From: Undaria pinnatifida
Taxonomy: Eukaryota > Sar > Phaeophyceae > Laminariales > Alariaceae
Assembly (NCBI GenBank): GCA_012845835.1
Contig: JABAKD010000010.1
Location: forward strand, 1,072,501-1,136,500
Length of the DNA: 64,000 nucleotides
Direction of reading: 5' to 3'
Shown: positions 1-12,526 of the stretch, piece by piece
Layout: the number at the start of each line of letters is the position of its first letter
Position numbering within the stretch: position 1 is the stretch's first letter
Made by a program: the position numbers and the translations under genes
The notes under the pieces: generated by a model
Seen by the model: only the letters and a program-made list of their open reading frames with translations
Databases searched by the model: none
What the model was told of the DNA's origin: nothing

Positions 1-190
1 ACATCGGTCTCAGTGAGAGCTAAAGGCGGGGGGATGTGGGGGTGGATAGATGCCGTTCGTTCTGACGGTAGACTACACTGGTAGTCCGTCGATAGTACCG
101 GTTGAGTAGTGCCACTGACAGTAGACTACATGTGTGGTTCCTATATAGTGCCGGTTGATTAGTGTCGATGACAGTGGACTAAATTGGCCT
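1..190. repeat. Diverged MITE-A related sequence at window edge
   Basis: The words tagtgccggttg and gtagtgcc recur several times with short spacers, as in the complete MITE-A copy that follows. No coding potential is seen. This is probably an older or internally rearranged copy of the same element family. Confidence 0.4.
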
Positions 191-374
191 TCCCTCTATA
201 GTGCCGGTTGAGTAGTGCCGGTTGTCCGCCATAGCGCCTGTGAATTTTCCTTGGCACAGATGGAAACGAGCACTATTAATAGTAGTGTCAGTATGCGGAG
301 TAGTGCCGGTTGCCGCTGTAGTGCTGGCATCTCCTTCTGTTACATATTAATAGCACATACTATAGGGAGGTCCC
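190..374 (+). mobile_element. MITE-A copy 1
   Basis: Short element beginning with tccctctatagtgccgg and ending with the complementary tactatagggaggtccc, so it has terminal inverted repeats. The interior (tagcgcctgtgaa, ggcacagatgg, tcagtatgcggagtagtgccgg) is shared with copies near 46.2, 48.8 and 49.5 kb. It has no open frame of note, so it is a non-autonomous DNA transposon. The family has no name I recognise. Confidence 0.7.
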
Positions 375-2085
375 CACTGCTGCGCTGGGGGAGTGTTCTT
401 GTTGTTGCGTTTGACGAAAAGTTTACATTAGTCTTGCGTGTGATGTTCACGAGTTAATAGCTACACTTGTACCATTCACGTTGTATTTGATTAGCTACCA
501 TTGACCCCCATGCGGGACCCAGGTACAACGTTAGAGCAACGTTAGAGCGCCCCGAAACACTACAAGCAAGCGCAGTCGTCGTGTGAACAACGCGCGGCGG
601 TACGCGCCGTATATACCACGCTGCGCTCGTGTCGTCGGCTCCGTGCAGCGTAGGTGAAAAGCTAAATTCGCCAGCCCCTCTGACAGTCCAGGCTGCTTGG
701 TGTCGTCAATTCCGCAAATAATCGTCATTTGTCTTCGTTTTTTTTTTCTTATAGGGTCCCAAGTGAGATGAGCCCCTTAGGGGGATCAATCCCTTTACCA
801 CCGCACTCCCGTTTGGGGGCAAATACAGTTTTTTGGAATTGGAGTAGGATTTTGTTTTGGGGGCTGGAAACGATATTTACGATTGTGTATTAAAACTCTA
901 TATTGGTTGTCGGCAGAATGATATTTATATATATATATATCCCGCCCTTGGGCCTCTTGCATGAAGGAAAGGATTTCCGCTTGAAGGTGCTCGTGATCTG
1001 TACGCCAGTGTGGCAACGTATTAATATTTGGTAGGGTCCACTGGGGCGCGCACACAATCATGTACATACGAATCGTGCGCTGTTCAATTTATGCTGGCGT
1101 GTCACACGTTTGCCGCAGGGGCTCCGGAATGTTGCACTGGCGTGTCGTAATTCCGTATATGGTTGCTTTCGCTGTGCCCTAGGGTCTCGGGTGTTTTTTT
1201 TTTTGCGTGTGATAGACATGTTTCGGGCGCAGTATCGCTCTTTCTTGTGCCTGGTCACCTGTTTCTAATGAGCTCGTAGCTGTTTATGATGTATCACGTG
1301 GTGCGAAGCGACGGTTCAGTTGCCAACTATTTTTTGAGCTTGGTGCTAGTGCTGGGATGCGCGCGAAAAAGCAGACCGCGTGTCTGAGCGCTTAACCCCC
1401 TGCAAAGATGCATAACGCGTAACGCCTGCTTGTGTATTCACTCAGCGTTTTCCCGGAATACCAGACCCACCATTGAGGGGCGAAAACATTGATATTTTTA
1501 CCCTATTAGGTGTTGGGGCAATTGTAGGGTGGTTGTTGGGTGCTCCCGGACGACGCGCGCAAAAGACTGCCTGTTGGTCTAGTCTATATGAAGTATCACA
1601 CACTTTGTAGAGTTCGTGAGCTGTTGCGACTTGAGCAGAACTATATGAAGTAAGTACTCTTCGTAGAGTATGCGAGCTGTTGCGACTTGGGCAGATATGA
1701 TACATGTCTGGAGAATTTTAGCGTTGGCAGCCCTACGGCTGTACTTCGAAATATGCTGTACTTCGAAGTATGCTGTACTAAGTATGCTGTACCAAGTATG
1801 CTATTTTAAGTTTGGTATCACAGGGGCTGGAAGGGTTCGGGGTGGTCCTGCCAAAAAGACTATGCTTGTGCTTGCTTGTATCAATAGCAGAACGTTGGAC
1901 TTCTCGATTTGTGTCAGGTATTGGGGCTGATCTACTGTTTGTTTCGGGTGCTGGGTGTGGTCTGCTGGTGGAACACCCCAGTGTAATATTTGTACCAGAC
2001 CTCTACTTTCCCTCAGGACGGTGCATTGCGTAGCAGTGAAAGAGGGAGACGGGATGACAGTGCCCCGCTGATGCTCCCTTTAGGG
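375..2085. other. Intergenic, no gene recognised
   Basis: Only short open frames without family resemblance. A fragment resembling the TTAA-flanked MITE-C occurs near 775-850 (words such as cccctttaccaccgcactcccgtttggggg). A short duplicated stretch around 1585-1690 repeats the words tatatgaagta and gagctgttgcgacttg. A small aagtatgctgtac repeat lies near 1740-1810. Confidence 0.5.
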
Positions 2086-2228
2086 GGGCCGGGGCAGGGT
2101 GGGGCAGGGCAGGGTGGGGCAGGGCAGGGCGGGGCAGGGCAGGGTGGAGCGGGGCGTAACGTGGCAGGGCGCGGCGCGGCGGGGCGAGGCGAGGCGGGGC
2201 GAGGCGAGGCGGGGCGAGGCGGGGCGTA
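2086..2228. repeat. G-rich simple repeat (GGGGCAGGGCAGG type)
   Basis: Runs of ggggcagggcagggt drift into ggggcgaggcgaggc. The open frames through it on both strands translate as Gly/Ala or Pro/Arg repeats and come from the short period, not from a gene. Several G-runs in close spacing could form quadruplexes. Confidence 0.85.
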
Positions 2229-3289
2229 AATGATTGAGCCTAGTGCACGAAACGAATGCGTAATACTACCCGTATGAACGCTCGCGACTTGCATCGTGAG
2301 GGGGTGAATTATTCGTATCATGTGATGTGCTATTCTTGGTTGGCTCTCTTGTTGCTGTTGCACGTCAAATAATATCCATGGCATCGTGAGGAATAATAAT
2401 GGCGTTCTTGTGTAACCGCCCCAATCATTTCGGCCTCATACTGCTCTTTTCACCACGAGCCATCCTGCAGGCAATCTCACATCAACGTAGAATAGCTGTT
2501 AGTAGTACCATACGAATCACTTTTTTTTTCCTACGGTGCGTTATTGATAACGATATCACAAGACACGTCCCTGGCCCGATATCACAACAAGTAGGCCCCC
2601 GCTCTCCCGATCCATCACGCCTCCGCTTGTTGCTATGCTTCTGTCGAGCATCTCGGATTCCCAACGCCCGTCGACTTGCTAAAGTATGGATACAACCTAA
2701 GTAACTAAAATCGCTGTTTGCTCTGTATCACATCGGCAACGTTTGTATATAAGGAAATATATGGGCCAAACACACCCACTACCGGTACGCGTGAAAAGAA
2801 ACGTTTCTGGCCACCGAACGGTTGTTTTCGACGAGACACATGCACCAACTCTCGGTTAGAGCTTTAGTACTCCGATGTGGGCAGTGCCAAAAGTACGAAG
2901 AAAACGCAATTGCCTCACAGGCGAATCAGCGACGACCCGGAAGGCGCCAACCCATTGTGCGAATCGATCATTTCTGCTCTCAAAAAGATATCCGCAGCTA
3001 GTTGCAAAAACTCATAAATTCATGAATCCCCGCTTGTGTACGTAACCCACTGCGAGCGTCCGCATCCTACCCGACAAGTGGTACTGACGTCGACTGTATG
3101 CGCTTTTTCCCTTGAAAAAAAGGGTTGGAGAAATCCAGACGTGATCTGTCGGCATTATCCCGCACCGACGGGAAACTGTCTACTATCTGCACTCTCCGGA
3201 GAACAACCTCCATGTTCACCGTACTTGCGTCTACCCCCCGGCATGTCCTGCCTCCCTCACCTGCTTAACTGCACCGGCCGATGTTTTCG
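2229..3289. other. Intergenic, nothing recognised
   Basis: No frame over about 100 codons with a recognisable family, no structured RNA seen, no repeat shared elsewhere in the window that I could detect. Confidence 0.5.
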
Positions 3290-4720
3290 CCTGACGTCGT
3301 CGTTTGATGTGGTCGTTTGATGTGGTCGTTTGGCGTGCCAGTTTTGGAGATGATTTAGTCGTCTGCCGCCGAAGCTTGTGCCTCTACTCACGGGTATGAA
3401 TTGACGAAAAAACACGATTAGTCATATCAAGGACCACGACATTATCGTTTGACGAGATCGTTGGTCGTGATCGTTTGACGTGATCAGTTGGTGTACCCGT
3501 GTGGGATCGGTTTGCTCCTCTACCGACCAAGTTTTTGCCTGGACCGACGGGTATGAACCGGCGAGAAAAACTCGATTGTGTAGTCCTCCCGTCTCATTGT
3601 TCACGACATTGTCGTTTCGATGTGGTGTGTGCCCGTTGGGTTGGTTTGTTTCTCTGTTGCCAATGCCCCTTCGTCTACCGACGGATATGTATGAACCGAC
3701 GGAAGAAAATCACGATGAGTCCCCTCATCACACGGTCTACGACATTCTCCTTTGAGGCGATCGTTTGACGTGGTCGTTTCACGTAGTCATTTGGCGTGTC
3801 TGTTTGGGACCTGTATGTTTTTCTGCCACTGAATCCTATGCCTCAAACCGAGTGAAACCACCATTGATTCCCTCGTCTCATGGTCTACGACATTCTCGTT
3901 TGACGTACTTGCTTGACGTGGACCTTTGATTCGCCCGTTTGGGACTGGCTTGCTCTTATACCGCTGAAACCCCCACACCCGGACCGACGGATATGAACCG
4001 ACGGAAAAGCACGATTGGACCCGCTATCACATGGTCCACGACATTCTCGTTTGACTTGGCCCCTTAACTTGGTCGTTTGAAGTGGTCTGGCGTTCTCGTT
4101 TGGGATCGGTGTGCTCCTCTGCCACCGAAGCCTCTTCCTGGGACGACGGGATGGACCCACAGGCATAAACTGACGAAAAAACACGGTTAGTCCCCTGATC
4201 TCATGGTCCACAACATTTTCGCTTGAAGTGGCCGTTTGATTCGGCCGTTTCACGTGCCCTTCTGGGACCGGTTTGATTATCTGTCGCTGAAGCCTAGGCC
4301 TCTACCAACGGGTATGGACCGACGGATATGAACCAACGAAAAAACACGAATAGTTCCCTCATCTCATCATGATCCGCAACAATCTCGATCGACGTGATCG
4401 TTTGATGTGATCGCTCGACGAGGGGCCTGTTTAGGGCTGGTTTTCGCCTCTGTTGCCAAAGCCTCTGCCTGGATCGATGGGATATGGACCGACATATATT
4501 TGAACCGACGGAAAACCGATATTGGCTCCCCCGTCTCATGGTCCACGATGCTCTCGTTTGACGAGGTTGTTTGACGTGGTCGTTCACTGTGCCCATTTAG
4601 GATCGGTTTGTTCCTCCGCCATCGAAGAGCCTTTGCCTAGACCGACGGATATGGGCCGACGGCTATGGACAGACGAAAGCGAAAGATGAACCCTCTCATA
4701 TCATGGTTCACGACATATTC
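3290..4720. repeat. Satellite-like tandem array, about nine units of ~155 bp
   Basis: A landmark (tatgaaccgacggaaaa and variants) recurs near 3400, 3550, 3690, 3845, 3990, 4162, 4327, 4500 and 4664, a spacing of about 140-173 bp. Each unit also carries tcatggtccacgacattctcg and a run of tttgacgtggtcg. Units differ from one another by many substitutions, so the array is old. Minus-strand frames of 60-120 codons are by-products of the repeat. Confidence 0.8.
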
Positions 4721-7078
4721 CGTCACCTGCGGGCGATACGGTTAGAAAGTGTACAGGCACATACGGCTTTCGCGCGCAGCCACTGCTGGGGCTTGACTTC
4801 ATTACCAAACGGTTGCGTCCCCATCTGTGGGCTCTAGATGCGGGAGGGAGCGTGCTACTGTGGTCGCTTGTTGCACGGAAAATCTGCCGTTTGGGCCTCC
4901 GCTAACGCTCATGTTTGCGGTAGCATGCAGCGCTTGAGCCAGTCCCGTGTGTTCAAAACGAAAGCAAACAACTTCTAAAGCCAAGGTTGCGAAAACAACT
5001 ATCTACCTGCACCGGGCGCCGTTTCCACCACATACTATGAAGATCGGCTCATAATAAGCTACGTGCTACGGCAAGAGAAAAGCGGAACCCCCTCTCACAC
5101 TGTTTTGCAAGCATCTTCAATGCAGATGCAGTGAGCTCGGGCTTTTCTAGCAACTGGTTGCGCATACCCGTGATATTGGTTTTTAAACGCCCGATATTTC
5201 CCTTCATTGTCGTCACGCTTAGCGCGTGTTTACTGCGGTCCTGAACCGGGCGCTATGTACACACGTCGCGCCATCTCTACGTCGCTGCGGATAGTCTCGT
5301 CCGATCTCCACACGAGGTATTTGTCTTTTTATAACAGATTATCAATCCACTACCCACGCACAACACCATCAAGTGCTGCGAATAAACTCCCCCGTACCGC
5401 GCGAGACAGGGTGGCGTATCCCCGTGCTGATATTCTCCTGGCGGGAGACAAGTATTCTCATACTCGTACTACCTCGAGGTTTTGTTGCCGTTAGGTAGCA
5501 AAAATCGGGGGGGGCGGGGGCGGGGGGCAGGGCACTTTAGGAGGGGGGATTTGCGAGCAACATTTCTGACTGAGGAGTCGTCTTCACCTGAAGAGCTACT
5601 CAACATACTTGCGACCCCATTTATGTTTTACTACATTATTGATTATTCGTTATCGCGTGTCTGGCCCATGGTGTTGTTCCTTCGGTTGCGCTTTTCGTTT
5701 TTCACAAAGTCGTTTTGTGGGCAAAAAAAGGAAAAGAGCTCCTCATGTAAGGAGCCCAGGAAAAAAATCAGGTACCCCCTCTGTTGTGGGCGACTCCGGG
5801 CTGGGAGGGGCGGGGAGGGGAGGGAGGGGGGTGGTACTCGAAGCCAACACGGAGCAATGCCCATGATGTTCCCTTGGTTTTCTGCTACCCTCCGGGGATT
5901 TTTAAGAGTGATCGACGTTGAAACACATGCTGCATATGTGGCAGGCATATTATAACGATAGCATTCCCTCAAACTTGAATGGAAAATCCCGCACGTTCCA
6001 TGGAGGATATTTCGATGCACCTTACTTTCGTTTGCGTGCGACCGCCTATCTACACTGAACTCCGTAACAATTTGCAGCCCCCCCTGAAAGGTCGCAGATA
6101 GATGCAGATCTCCGGAATGTACGAAGGACGCATCCAGAAATCGAAAAGTAAGCAGATCGAAAACGCGGCTTTTTCGGCACCGCGCTGTTGTCGATGTATG
6201 TGCTATTTTTTGCTTGCGTCGTAGGCCCCAGGTGTATATGTCCGTTGCATGACTACTCATCAGTAGTACACCCGAGGATATCCCAGTATGTCCCCAGACG
6301 CCACAACGCTGCGTCGTGGAGTACGTACAGCGGTCACATCAGTAGCAGCGGCAGCAGTTGTATTGAGCGTGATTGTCGTACGCAGGTCGAAGTCGATCTT
6401 TAGGCCTTTGCTATCGTCGTGTACAACAGTAGGCGACTCGTTCTCTTCTACCGTAGGGTAACTTAAAACAACTCACGTTGGCAGTGTCGAGGAAAAAGCA
6501 GTCCTGGTCACAGCGTTGGCCAGTTTTCCAGTCTGATGATCGACGGCCCCACAGATGAAGCTCGCAGCAGCTCTGGGCGTGCCTTTCAGTCCTCTTAGAG
6601 GTAAGAGCTCGGACTCGCGGCGTGTACCGAGGTGGCGGCAGCCACAGCCGTAGCGCTTGCGAAACGTCGCACAGCGCCGAGGCTCATAACCTATTGGTGA
6701 TGGTAATCGAAACATAAGGGCTTGGATTGCTGTTAGGTAACTTCGGTTGCGAGCTTCAGCTCAGAATAAATACGTTGGCGATCTCGGGAGAGGGAATAGT
6801 GAGAAGAAGACAAGAGCGAGAGAGGGTGGATGCGGCGTCAGATTATGTCGGCTCCCAGCAACATGTACACAACTACGAGTACGCAGAAGAGTGTATACCA
6901 GTTCGTCGCGGTGATCTCCTCCTGCTGAAGAAGTGTGCGGTTGCGTGCTGTTGCCTGTATGTATCCGTTGTTGTTGGTGTACCAGTAGCAGTAGCAGTAG
7001 CAGTGAAACAACATCATGTAAATGGTGGAAAGGTGCTCGTCCATACATTATGTTCGGCATCTTCTCGTGTCACGTATA
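4721..7078. other. Intergenic; one 205-codon frame not supported as a gene
   Basis: The longest frame (minus strand, 5643-6260) has no motif I recognise. Its C-terminal third crosses a gggagggga simple tract, giving Pro-rich low complexity. A short G-rich run lies at 5508-5550. No splice-linked exons with a family signature were found. I treat the stretch as non-coding. Confidence 0.45.
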
Positions 7079-7290
7079 AATATAAAAATAAAATACACTC
7101 CAGCTGTGAGATCGAATATTTTGTCGAAACTCATCTTTGCAAGCTGTGTGTGATACTCCGATCGCGCGTATTACGGGTTGTTTGTCCTCATTAAGGATAT
7201 AGGTCGGCGACTCCCCTTGCAACTACAGTGTAGCTATCAAGGTCAACAGGGTGATCTTAGTCGGTCTGTGCGCGGAAACTATAAAACCCG
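7079..7290 (+). repeat. Dispersed repeat R1, copy 1
   Basis: A ~210-bp segment (ccagctgtgagatcgaat ... aagctgtgtgtgatactccg ... cggcgactccccttgcaac) that reappears almost unchanged at 23,805-24,030. It is diverged at 33,050-33,265, inverted at 33,310-33,475 and partial at 37,915-38,020. A/T-rich edges (taaatataaaaataaaa) hint at a retroposed tail. No coding capacity. Confidence 0.75.
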
Positions 7291-7980
7291 TTTTTTTTAT
7301 TATATCACACCAGCGTACGTATTTATAGGTGTTTTCTGTTATTATTGTGCTTGCCATCAGACAAATTGTGCCGTATGAGTTTCGACGTTGATCAATCATA
7401 ACATTTCCGGAAGATAAACGCCTCGGAAACAATAATACATGTTTTGTTATGGTGACATGGAGATGTTGAAGATTAAATGCTTGGGGCATACGGACGCGAC
7501 CACCTCAATGAAAATGGCGGGTGCCTACTGACATTCGCTTCGGACAACAAGCTTTCTCTCACGAACACGTTTTTTAGACCATGGAAAGGGGGAATATCGC
7601 ATAATACACTTAACGTCATCATCAGCAGCTGCAAAGACTAAAAGCGTATCGATTACATTCTAACCCGTCAAGAGCACCGACACCGCGTATGTGATGCTAT
7701 GGTCCACCGCAAATCCCCGATTCGAGCCAAGCGAGATTCAGACCATAATAAAGGTATACGTAAAGGTCCGCTTTGGCGGCCGTATCGCACCCAACAGACG
7801 TGTATCGACGGCTAAAACCACTCTACAGTTCGATAGGTAAAAATTTGAATCCGACTGAGATTGCAGAGGGCGAGTAGTCAATAGGATCGTCTCCAACCTC
7901 CCCAAACAGCCCCCGCAGCCCAATACTATCTCCGAAATGGCTGAGTCGCCACAATCCTTCTCGGTGCAGTAGAGGCAGAG
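7291..7980. other. Intergenic / upstream flank of LINE fragment
   Basis: No recognisable gene. The right end may include decayed LINE sequence upstream of the first recognisable block at 7981. Confidence 0.4.
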
Positions 7981-8880
7981 GTGCTGCCCCCGCCATTTCG
8001 CAGCCTATATCTCGGGTGGTGCGAGTTTGCGGAAACGTTAGCCGCCTTTAATAAAGTTTGGCACGCAAGGGACAAAGCGCGACGGGCCCTGCGCACTAAA
8101 CCCATGGAGACAACCGTTAACGGCGCGGGGAACGCTGAAGATGGCGTGCGCAAACCTGCGGAAGGTGATAGACGCACGCACACACCGGTACTTTGAAGAG
8201 TATGTTGCTGAACCGGAGACATTACTCGCCGATAACAACCAACGGGATTTCTATAAGCACTTGAAATGCGCGGTCGGTTTGAAAGACCAGAGGGCGAGAG
8301 GTGGACAGTTTATCATGGCTGGGGAGGGCAAGATGCTGCGGGAGACGGCGCACATTCGTGAGCGGTGGGCGAGTTTTATCACACCCTCCTGCACAAGAAA
8401 TAACAAGAAATCGCAAGAAAACGCCTAACCTTGACCCCACGATCAGTAGCCTATTCCCACGAAGACCGCTCGCCCTATCGCTTGGCGATGAACCAGCGAT
8501 GGACGAGATGACGAAGGTAATTTGGAGCATGCCGAACTGGCAAGCGGTGGGACTAGACTCCCTTCCAGCGGAGCTACTGAAATTCGACCACCCCGAATTC
8601 ATCCTACGATGCCTTCACAACATGCCTGTCAACGTGCGGAGAACGGGAGAGGTCTCCCAGCAGTGGAAAAATGCTACCGTCAAGGTCCTCCACAAAAATA
8701 AGAATCGTTCTGATTGTGACAGCTACAGGGATATTTTTCCCTTGTTCCCCATGCAGGCAAAGTGATGTTGAAAACCATCGCATCCTGCCTCAGCAACTAC
8801 TACAAAAAGAGGCAGGAATGCTCCTGCGTGCGGCTTTCGCCCAGCCAGCACGATCAAGAGTTGACGTGTTGTTTGTTTAA
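7981..8880 (+). pseudogene. RTE-like LINE fragment: N-terminal part of reverse transcriptase
   Basis: Successive plus-strand frames give pieces of a non-LTR reverse transcriptase. A linker region (FEEYVAEPETLLADNNQRDF, about 8190-8260) is followed by the RT finger block with NWQAVGLDSLPAELLK (about 8535-8585) and WKNATVKVLHKNKNRSDC..YRDI, where the family has a KAVGPD-like motif and then YRGI. Frames change near 8180 and 8430, and reading stops near 8763, before the catalytic palm. The copy is dead. The clade is assigned from the arrangement of motifs; an RTE-type element is most likely. Confidence 0.8.
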
Positions 8881-9821
8881 AGGACGCGTGCTACGATAGA
8901 CGCATTAAGGTATTAAGGTATACCGTTTTTTGGCAATACCATTTTCTGAACCTTTACCCAGAATTGTGAGAATGATGTCATCATTCTTGTTTTGCAACAA
9001 ACACAATACCTGGTATGCACAAAGAAGCACTGAGACAAGACGAAACAAATGTACCCTCTCTCGTGGATGTTCTCTCTCTCATGATGTCATGTGCCGCATA
9101 GGCTTTGGACGATTGAGTGTGGTGCATCACTATCATATCATATCAACGCGAACAAGGTCCGGAAGGAGAGGAAAGGGATATAGACAGAACGAAAGAAGGA
9201 AAGAAAGAAATACAGAGAAGAGGCCAAACAAAAATACAGGCCACTTGTACTCGATACACAGAGTAGAAAGCATGATCAGCATAGGTCACATACGTCTAGG
9301 AACGGGGTGCGTTAGAGGAGGGGATGAGGAAATTAGACGTATGTGACATGGAAGAGTTTGGTAGACTAGAGAGTAGCGAGAAAACGATCGCTATCCTAGG
9401 AGATAGATGGTGGCCACAGACGGCGAAACAGGAAGGGGAAAATAGAAGCAAACACTTTTTATGTAGTACGTGGAAAACGCGTCATAAGCGCCCAAGTGTT
9501 GGAGGTGCCTCTACTAGGAGTAGGAACGGTGCTCCGTCTCGAAAGGAATGCGTGGTCAATGGTCAAATGACTAAGGCAGGCAACAAATGAGTACCCCGCC
9601 CCGCCTACCCCCCGGTACCACGTGCCAGCCTGTTTAGCTGTCGTTGATCAGAGCATCGTCTCTACCCCGAACAACGAAGGGAAGGTTTCCGTCGGTCCCT
9701 CTTTGGCTCTAAACATCACGTGTCCTCTACCAGGCATCGGGCCCATGTCTTTCCTGGCCGACCCGGTCCCGGGTTTCCCAACGGCCCTCGTCCCGTACAT
9801 CACCCGCCGGAACACAAGTAA
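8881..9821. other. Intergenic between two LINE fragments
   Basis: Two modest plus-strand frames (8930-9346 and 9324-9590) have Lys/Arg-rich content but no recognisable domain. A 12-bp word acatacgtctag recurs inverted as agacgtatgtgac near 9290 and 9340. I cannot support a gene here. Confidence 0.4.
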
Positions 9822-10960
9822 TCACTCAGGTTTTTCCCGCTGTACGGCCCCCGCACAAAGGAGACGCCATTTGCGGGTAGTCCTCTCAACGCTGTCGCAT
9901 TGTGCCTCCTTGAGGGTCTTGGCATACGACATCATGCGGTGGTCGGCGCCTTGTCGACGATGGAAGTCGATGACCCGAAGGAGGAGCGTGCGGTGCGCGC
10001 CGTGGAGCACAGCGAAGTGCTTCACGCCGAGGGTCCACGCCACACACCCATGCAGCAGCTTCTCCATCAGCTCGGAATCTAGCATGCGCACCTTCAGCAT
10101 GAAATAAATGGTCTCCATACCGTACAGCTCCAGCTTGAACCGATCGAAGCATGCCCACGGGAGTCGGACCCGTCGTTTGATCTCTGGCAGGCATAATGTC
10201 GGTGGTCTCACGGGATAAGGCCGCCCAGGTACGAAAACCGCACTGCCCGTGTATGCCTCTGGCCTGCTGCTTCGATAGAGGTATACTTTTTTTCGGTTTT
10301 CTTGCTATTTTTTTTTCTGAATGACGGGGCTCCTTTGCCCAAAGTCGCCGGAAAAAAAAAAAATAATGGCCCAATTTTTTTGCATGACTCTCGTTGTGTA
10401 CCTAGTCTAAGCCATGGGATTTTTCATCCGATACTTGGTATTTTTTCTCCGAATCAGTTTTTGGGCGAGTCTTAAGCTCCCGAATTCGCGGAACCACTTC
10501 CGAAAAAAGAAAGTGGTGCATCTCTACCACCACCGTAGTACGGATTTTTTTAACGATTTCACAAACGGTACAGGGGTGTCTGATTCGGTGTCCGCAGCAG
10601 GATGGTTTCCGTCTTCTTCTCCGACGCCGTGAGACCCGCTGATTCGAAGACGTTTACGATGACCGTCATCGTCTTCGCAAAGCCTTCCTCTGACTTGGAG
10701 ATAATGCCGGCATCGTCGGCGTAGGGCATAGCCCAGACTGCGTTTCGTGCACGATCTAATGGCTCAAAGTTTTCCCCCACCCCGTAGCCATTCAGGTGAA
10801 CCAAATCCCTTAGAATGTCTGGGTCCCCACTGAAGCGTATATACTAGCACGGCGCGTACGGCAGCGGCGAAGGAAGAAGACATTGAAAAGAAGCAGCGAT
10901 AGCACGCATCCTTGCCGCAACCTTTGGGTGATGTCGAACCATTCCGAGCACTCTCACTGT
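9822..10960 (-). pseudogene. RTE-like LINE fragment: RT palm to C-terminus
   Basis: Read on the minus strand, a palm block with FAAAVRAVLV (about 10,860-10,900) is followed in another frame by WAMPYADDAGIISKSEEGF. YADD, the RT catalytic box, lies at 10,712-10,723. After ~350 bp comes a C-terminal block (LYGMETIYFMLKVRM, CVAWTLG, HRTLLLRVIDFHRR), typical of the region downstream of RT in RTE-like LINEs. Frameshifts separate the blocks. Orientation is opposite to the 7981-8880 fragment, so the two come from separate insertions or a later inversion. Confidence 0.85.
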
Positions 10961-11382
10961 AATCAGGTACCAGGTACACAAAAAAGTTTTGTTTTATGTC
11001 TTTGTTTAATGTCCCATTCCAGGAGTCCTTCTATTCGTTTTTGTTTTTTTTTGCCGGGTACCAAAGGTATGTTTTTGTTTGTTTGTTTGTTTCATCCTTC
11101 TGTGAGTACGGCTTCGTAGTTTCTTCTTCGGGTTGATTTTTGCTGTGTTTTCTTACCCGCGGTACGCCAGCAGCCCCGAGACTTCTGGGTTATTATCTAG
11201 GATAACAAACTATGAAACTCGGGGAATATTTCGATAGTATAGTTTTAATGTGGTCCACCAAATTTTCTAAAACAAAAAGACGGATTTTTTCCGGACACAA
11301 GTGCTATGTATGGGTAGGGTTGGGGTCGGGGTTAGGGTTATAGGATAGGGGTTACAGGGCTCGGGTCTAAAGTACTGTTACA

Positions 11383-11383
<1 letters not shown>
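10961..11383. other. Intergenic with degenerate telomere-like tract
   Basis: T-rich DNA, then near 11,313-11,345 a short ggtagggttggggtcggggttagggtta tract (about five degenerate TTAGGG-like units). Too short and irregular to be a telomere. Confidence 0.5.
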
Positions 11384-11449
<66 letters not shown>

Positions 11450-11470
11450 GTCGTTGTTGTTGTTGTTGCT
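11384..11470. repeat. (TTG)n microsatellite
   Basis: About 28 TTG/GTT units with two GTC interruptions. The minus-strand poly-Thr frame is an artefact of the triplet repeat. Confidence 0.95.
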
Positions 11471-11813
11471 GTTCTCACATTAACTCGCATAATCAAGTCC
11501 GTGGTCACAGGACAGGCTCCAGTCACTCAAGAGCTGAGTAATACCCCAGGGAAAAACACAAACAAACCAAAGGTGATACACGCATATATCACAGCCGACG
11601 CAATTCATGCCTCCACCAGAAACATATATGTAGTAGCTGTTGTAGTGTCTGGGCGATTTTGGTGTTTTCGTTCATATAATAATACTACTGGAAGCACACG
11701 CCGTGCACCAAATTAACTTCCCCGATTTCCACACTTTATCCTATATATAATAGATGATATAATCCAAAACTGCTGCGGTAAAGGCGGCTCGACCCTGCCG
11801 TTCGTTGTCCGAT

Positions 11814-12236
11814 TGTTAAGGAATTCTTAGTGGGGCATTAGTCCGTTTGACCACTTTTGCAAAAAAAGGTTAACCGATAGCTTACCCAAGCTACGCCTTA
11901 TAACGCTCTTCCCCCCTGAAACGGCGGGATAGCAGGTCGCGGCCGAATATGCGCGGGCGGATGTGTTAATATATCCAAGCCGTTTCATTCCCTGGGGATA
12001 CCAGGGAGAGTATTTTTCAAGTTCGACATGGGGAAAGTCTTGAAAAAGTTTATTATGATACCAGGTACCTTATATTTTTTTTTTAATTATTGTGGATGGG
12101 ATTCGAAACCACGATCCAAAGAGCCATGATCTGTCGACGACGCCATTTGTTAAGGAATTAGTGGGGTATTAATCCATGTGACCACTTGCAAAAGGTTAAC
12201 CAATAGCTTACCCAAACTAAGCCTTATATCATAACA
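11814..12236 (-). mobile_element. TRIM-1: intact miniature LTR retroelement
   Basis: Two ~90-bp direct repeats (11,814-11,905 and 12,148-12,236), starting TGTTAAGG and ending ..TTATAAC(A/G) or ATAACA on the plus strand, flank a ~240-bp interior. Immediately inside the right repeat, read on the minus strand, is TGGCGTCGTCGAC, placed as a tRNA primer-binding site. Inside the left repeat is a purine run (AGGGGGGAAGAG), placed as a polypurine tract. The element is flanked by CGAT on both sides (11,810-11,813 and 12,237-12,240), a 4-bp target duplication. No coding capacity, so it must be mobilised by another element. Confidence 0.85.
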
Positions 12237-12430
12237 CGATAATAATGGCCTTGGAATCGGATTGGCTGAGCGTTACGCGGCATCAGCGCAAAACCTCTTG
12301 TAAAGTTTCTTCTGCTCAATCCTCTCATCATTATGTTTTTTTCTCGCAAGTAACTTTTTATTTTACAGCACCCGAATATACTGCCGATCATAACTTGATT
12401 TCGTAAGCAAGAAGAGAGCACACAAAACAG

Positions 12431-12526
12431 TGTTAAGGAATTAGTGGGGTATTAGTCCGTTTGACCACTTGCCAAAGGTTAACCAAGAGTTTACCCCCAA
12501 ACTAATCCTTATAACACCCTCCTGTA
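12431..12526 (-). repeat. TRIM-2 left (3') LTR
   Basis: Begins tgttaaggaattag and ends ccttataaca. It aligns with the TRIM-1 LTRs and with 22,711-22,798. Confidence 0.85.

Noticed and set aside
5643-6260. 205-codon minus-strand frame
   Set aside because: No recognisable motif, crosses a G-rich simple tract, no supporting splice context.
11313-11345. Telomere or interstitial telomeric repeat
   Set aside because: Only a few degenerate TTAGGG-like units, no array.
11338-11526. Poly-threonine frame on minus
   Set aside because: Translation of a (TTG)n microsatellite.
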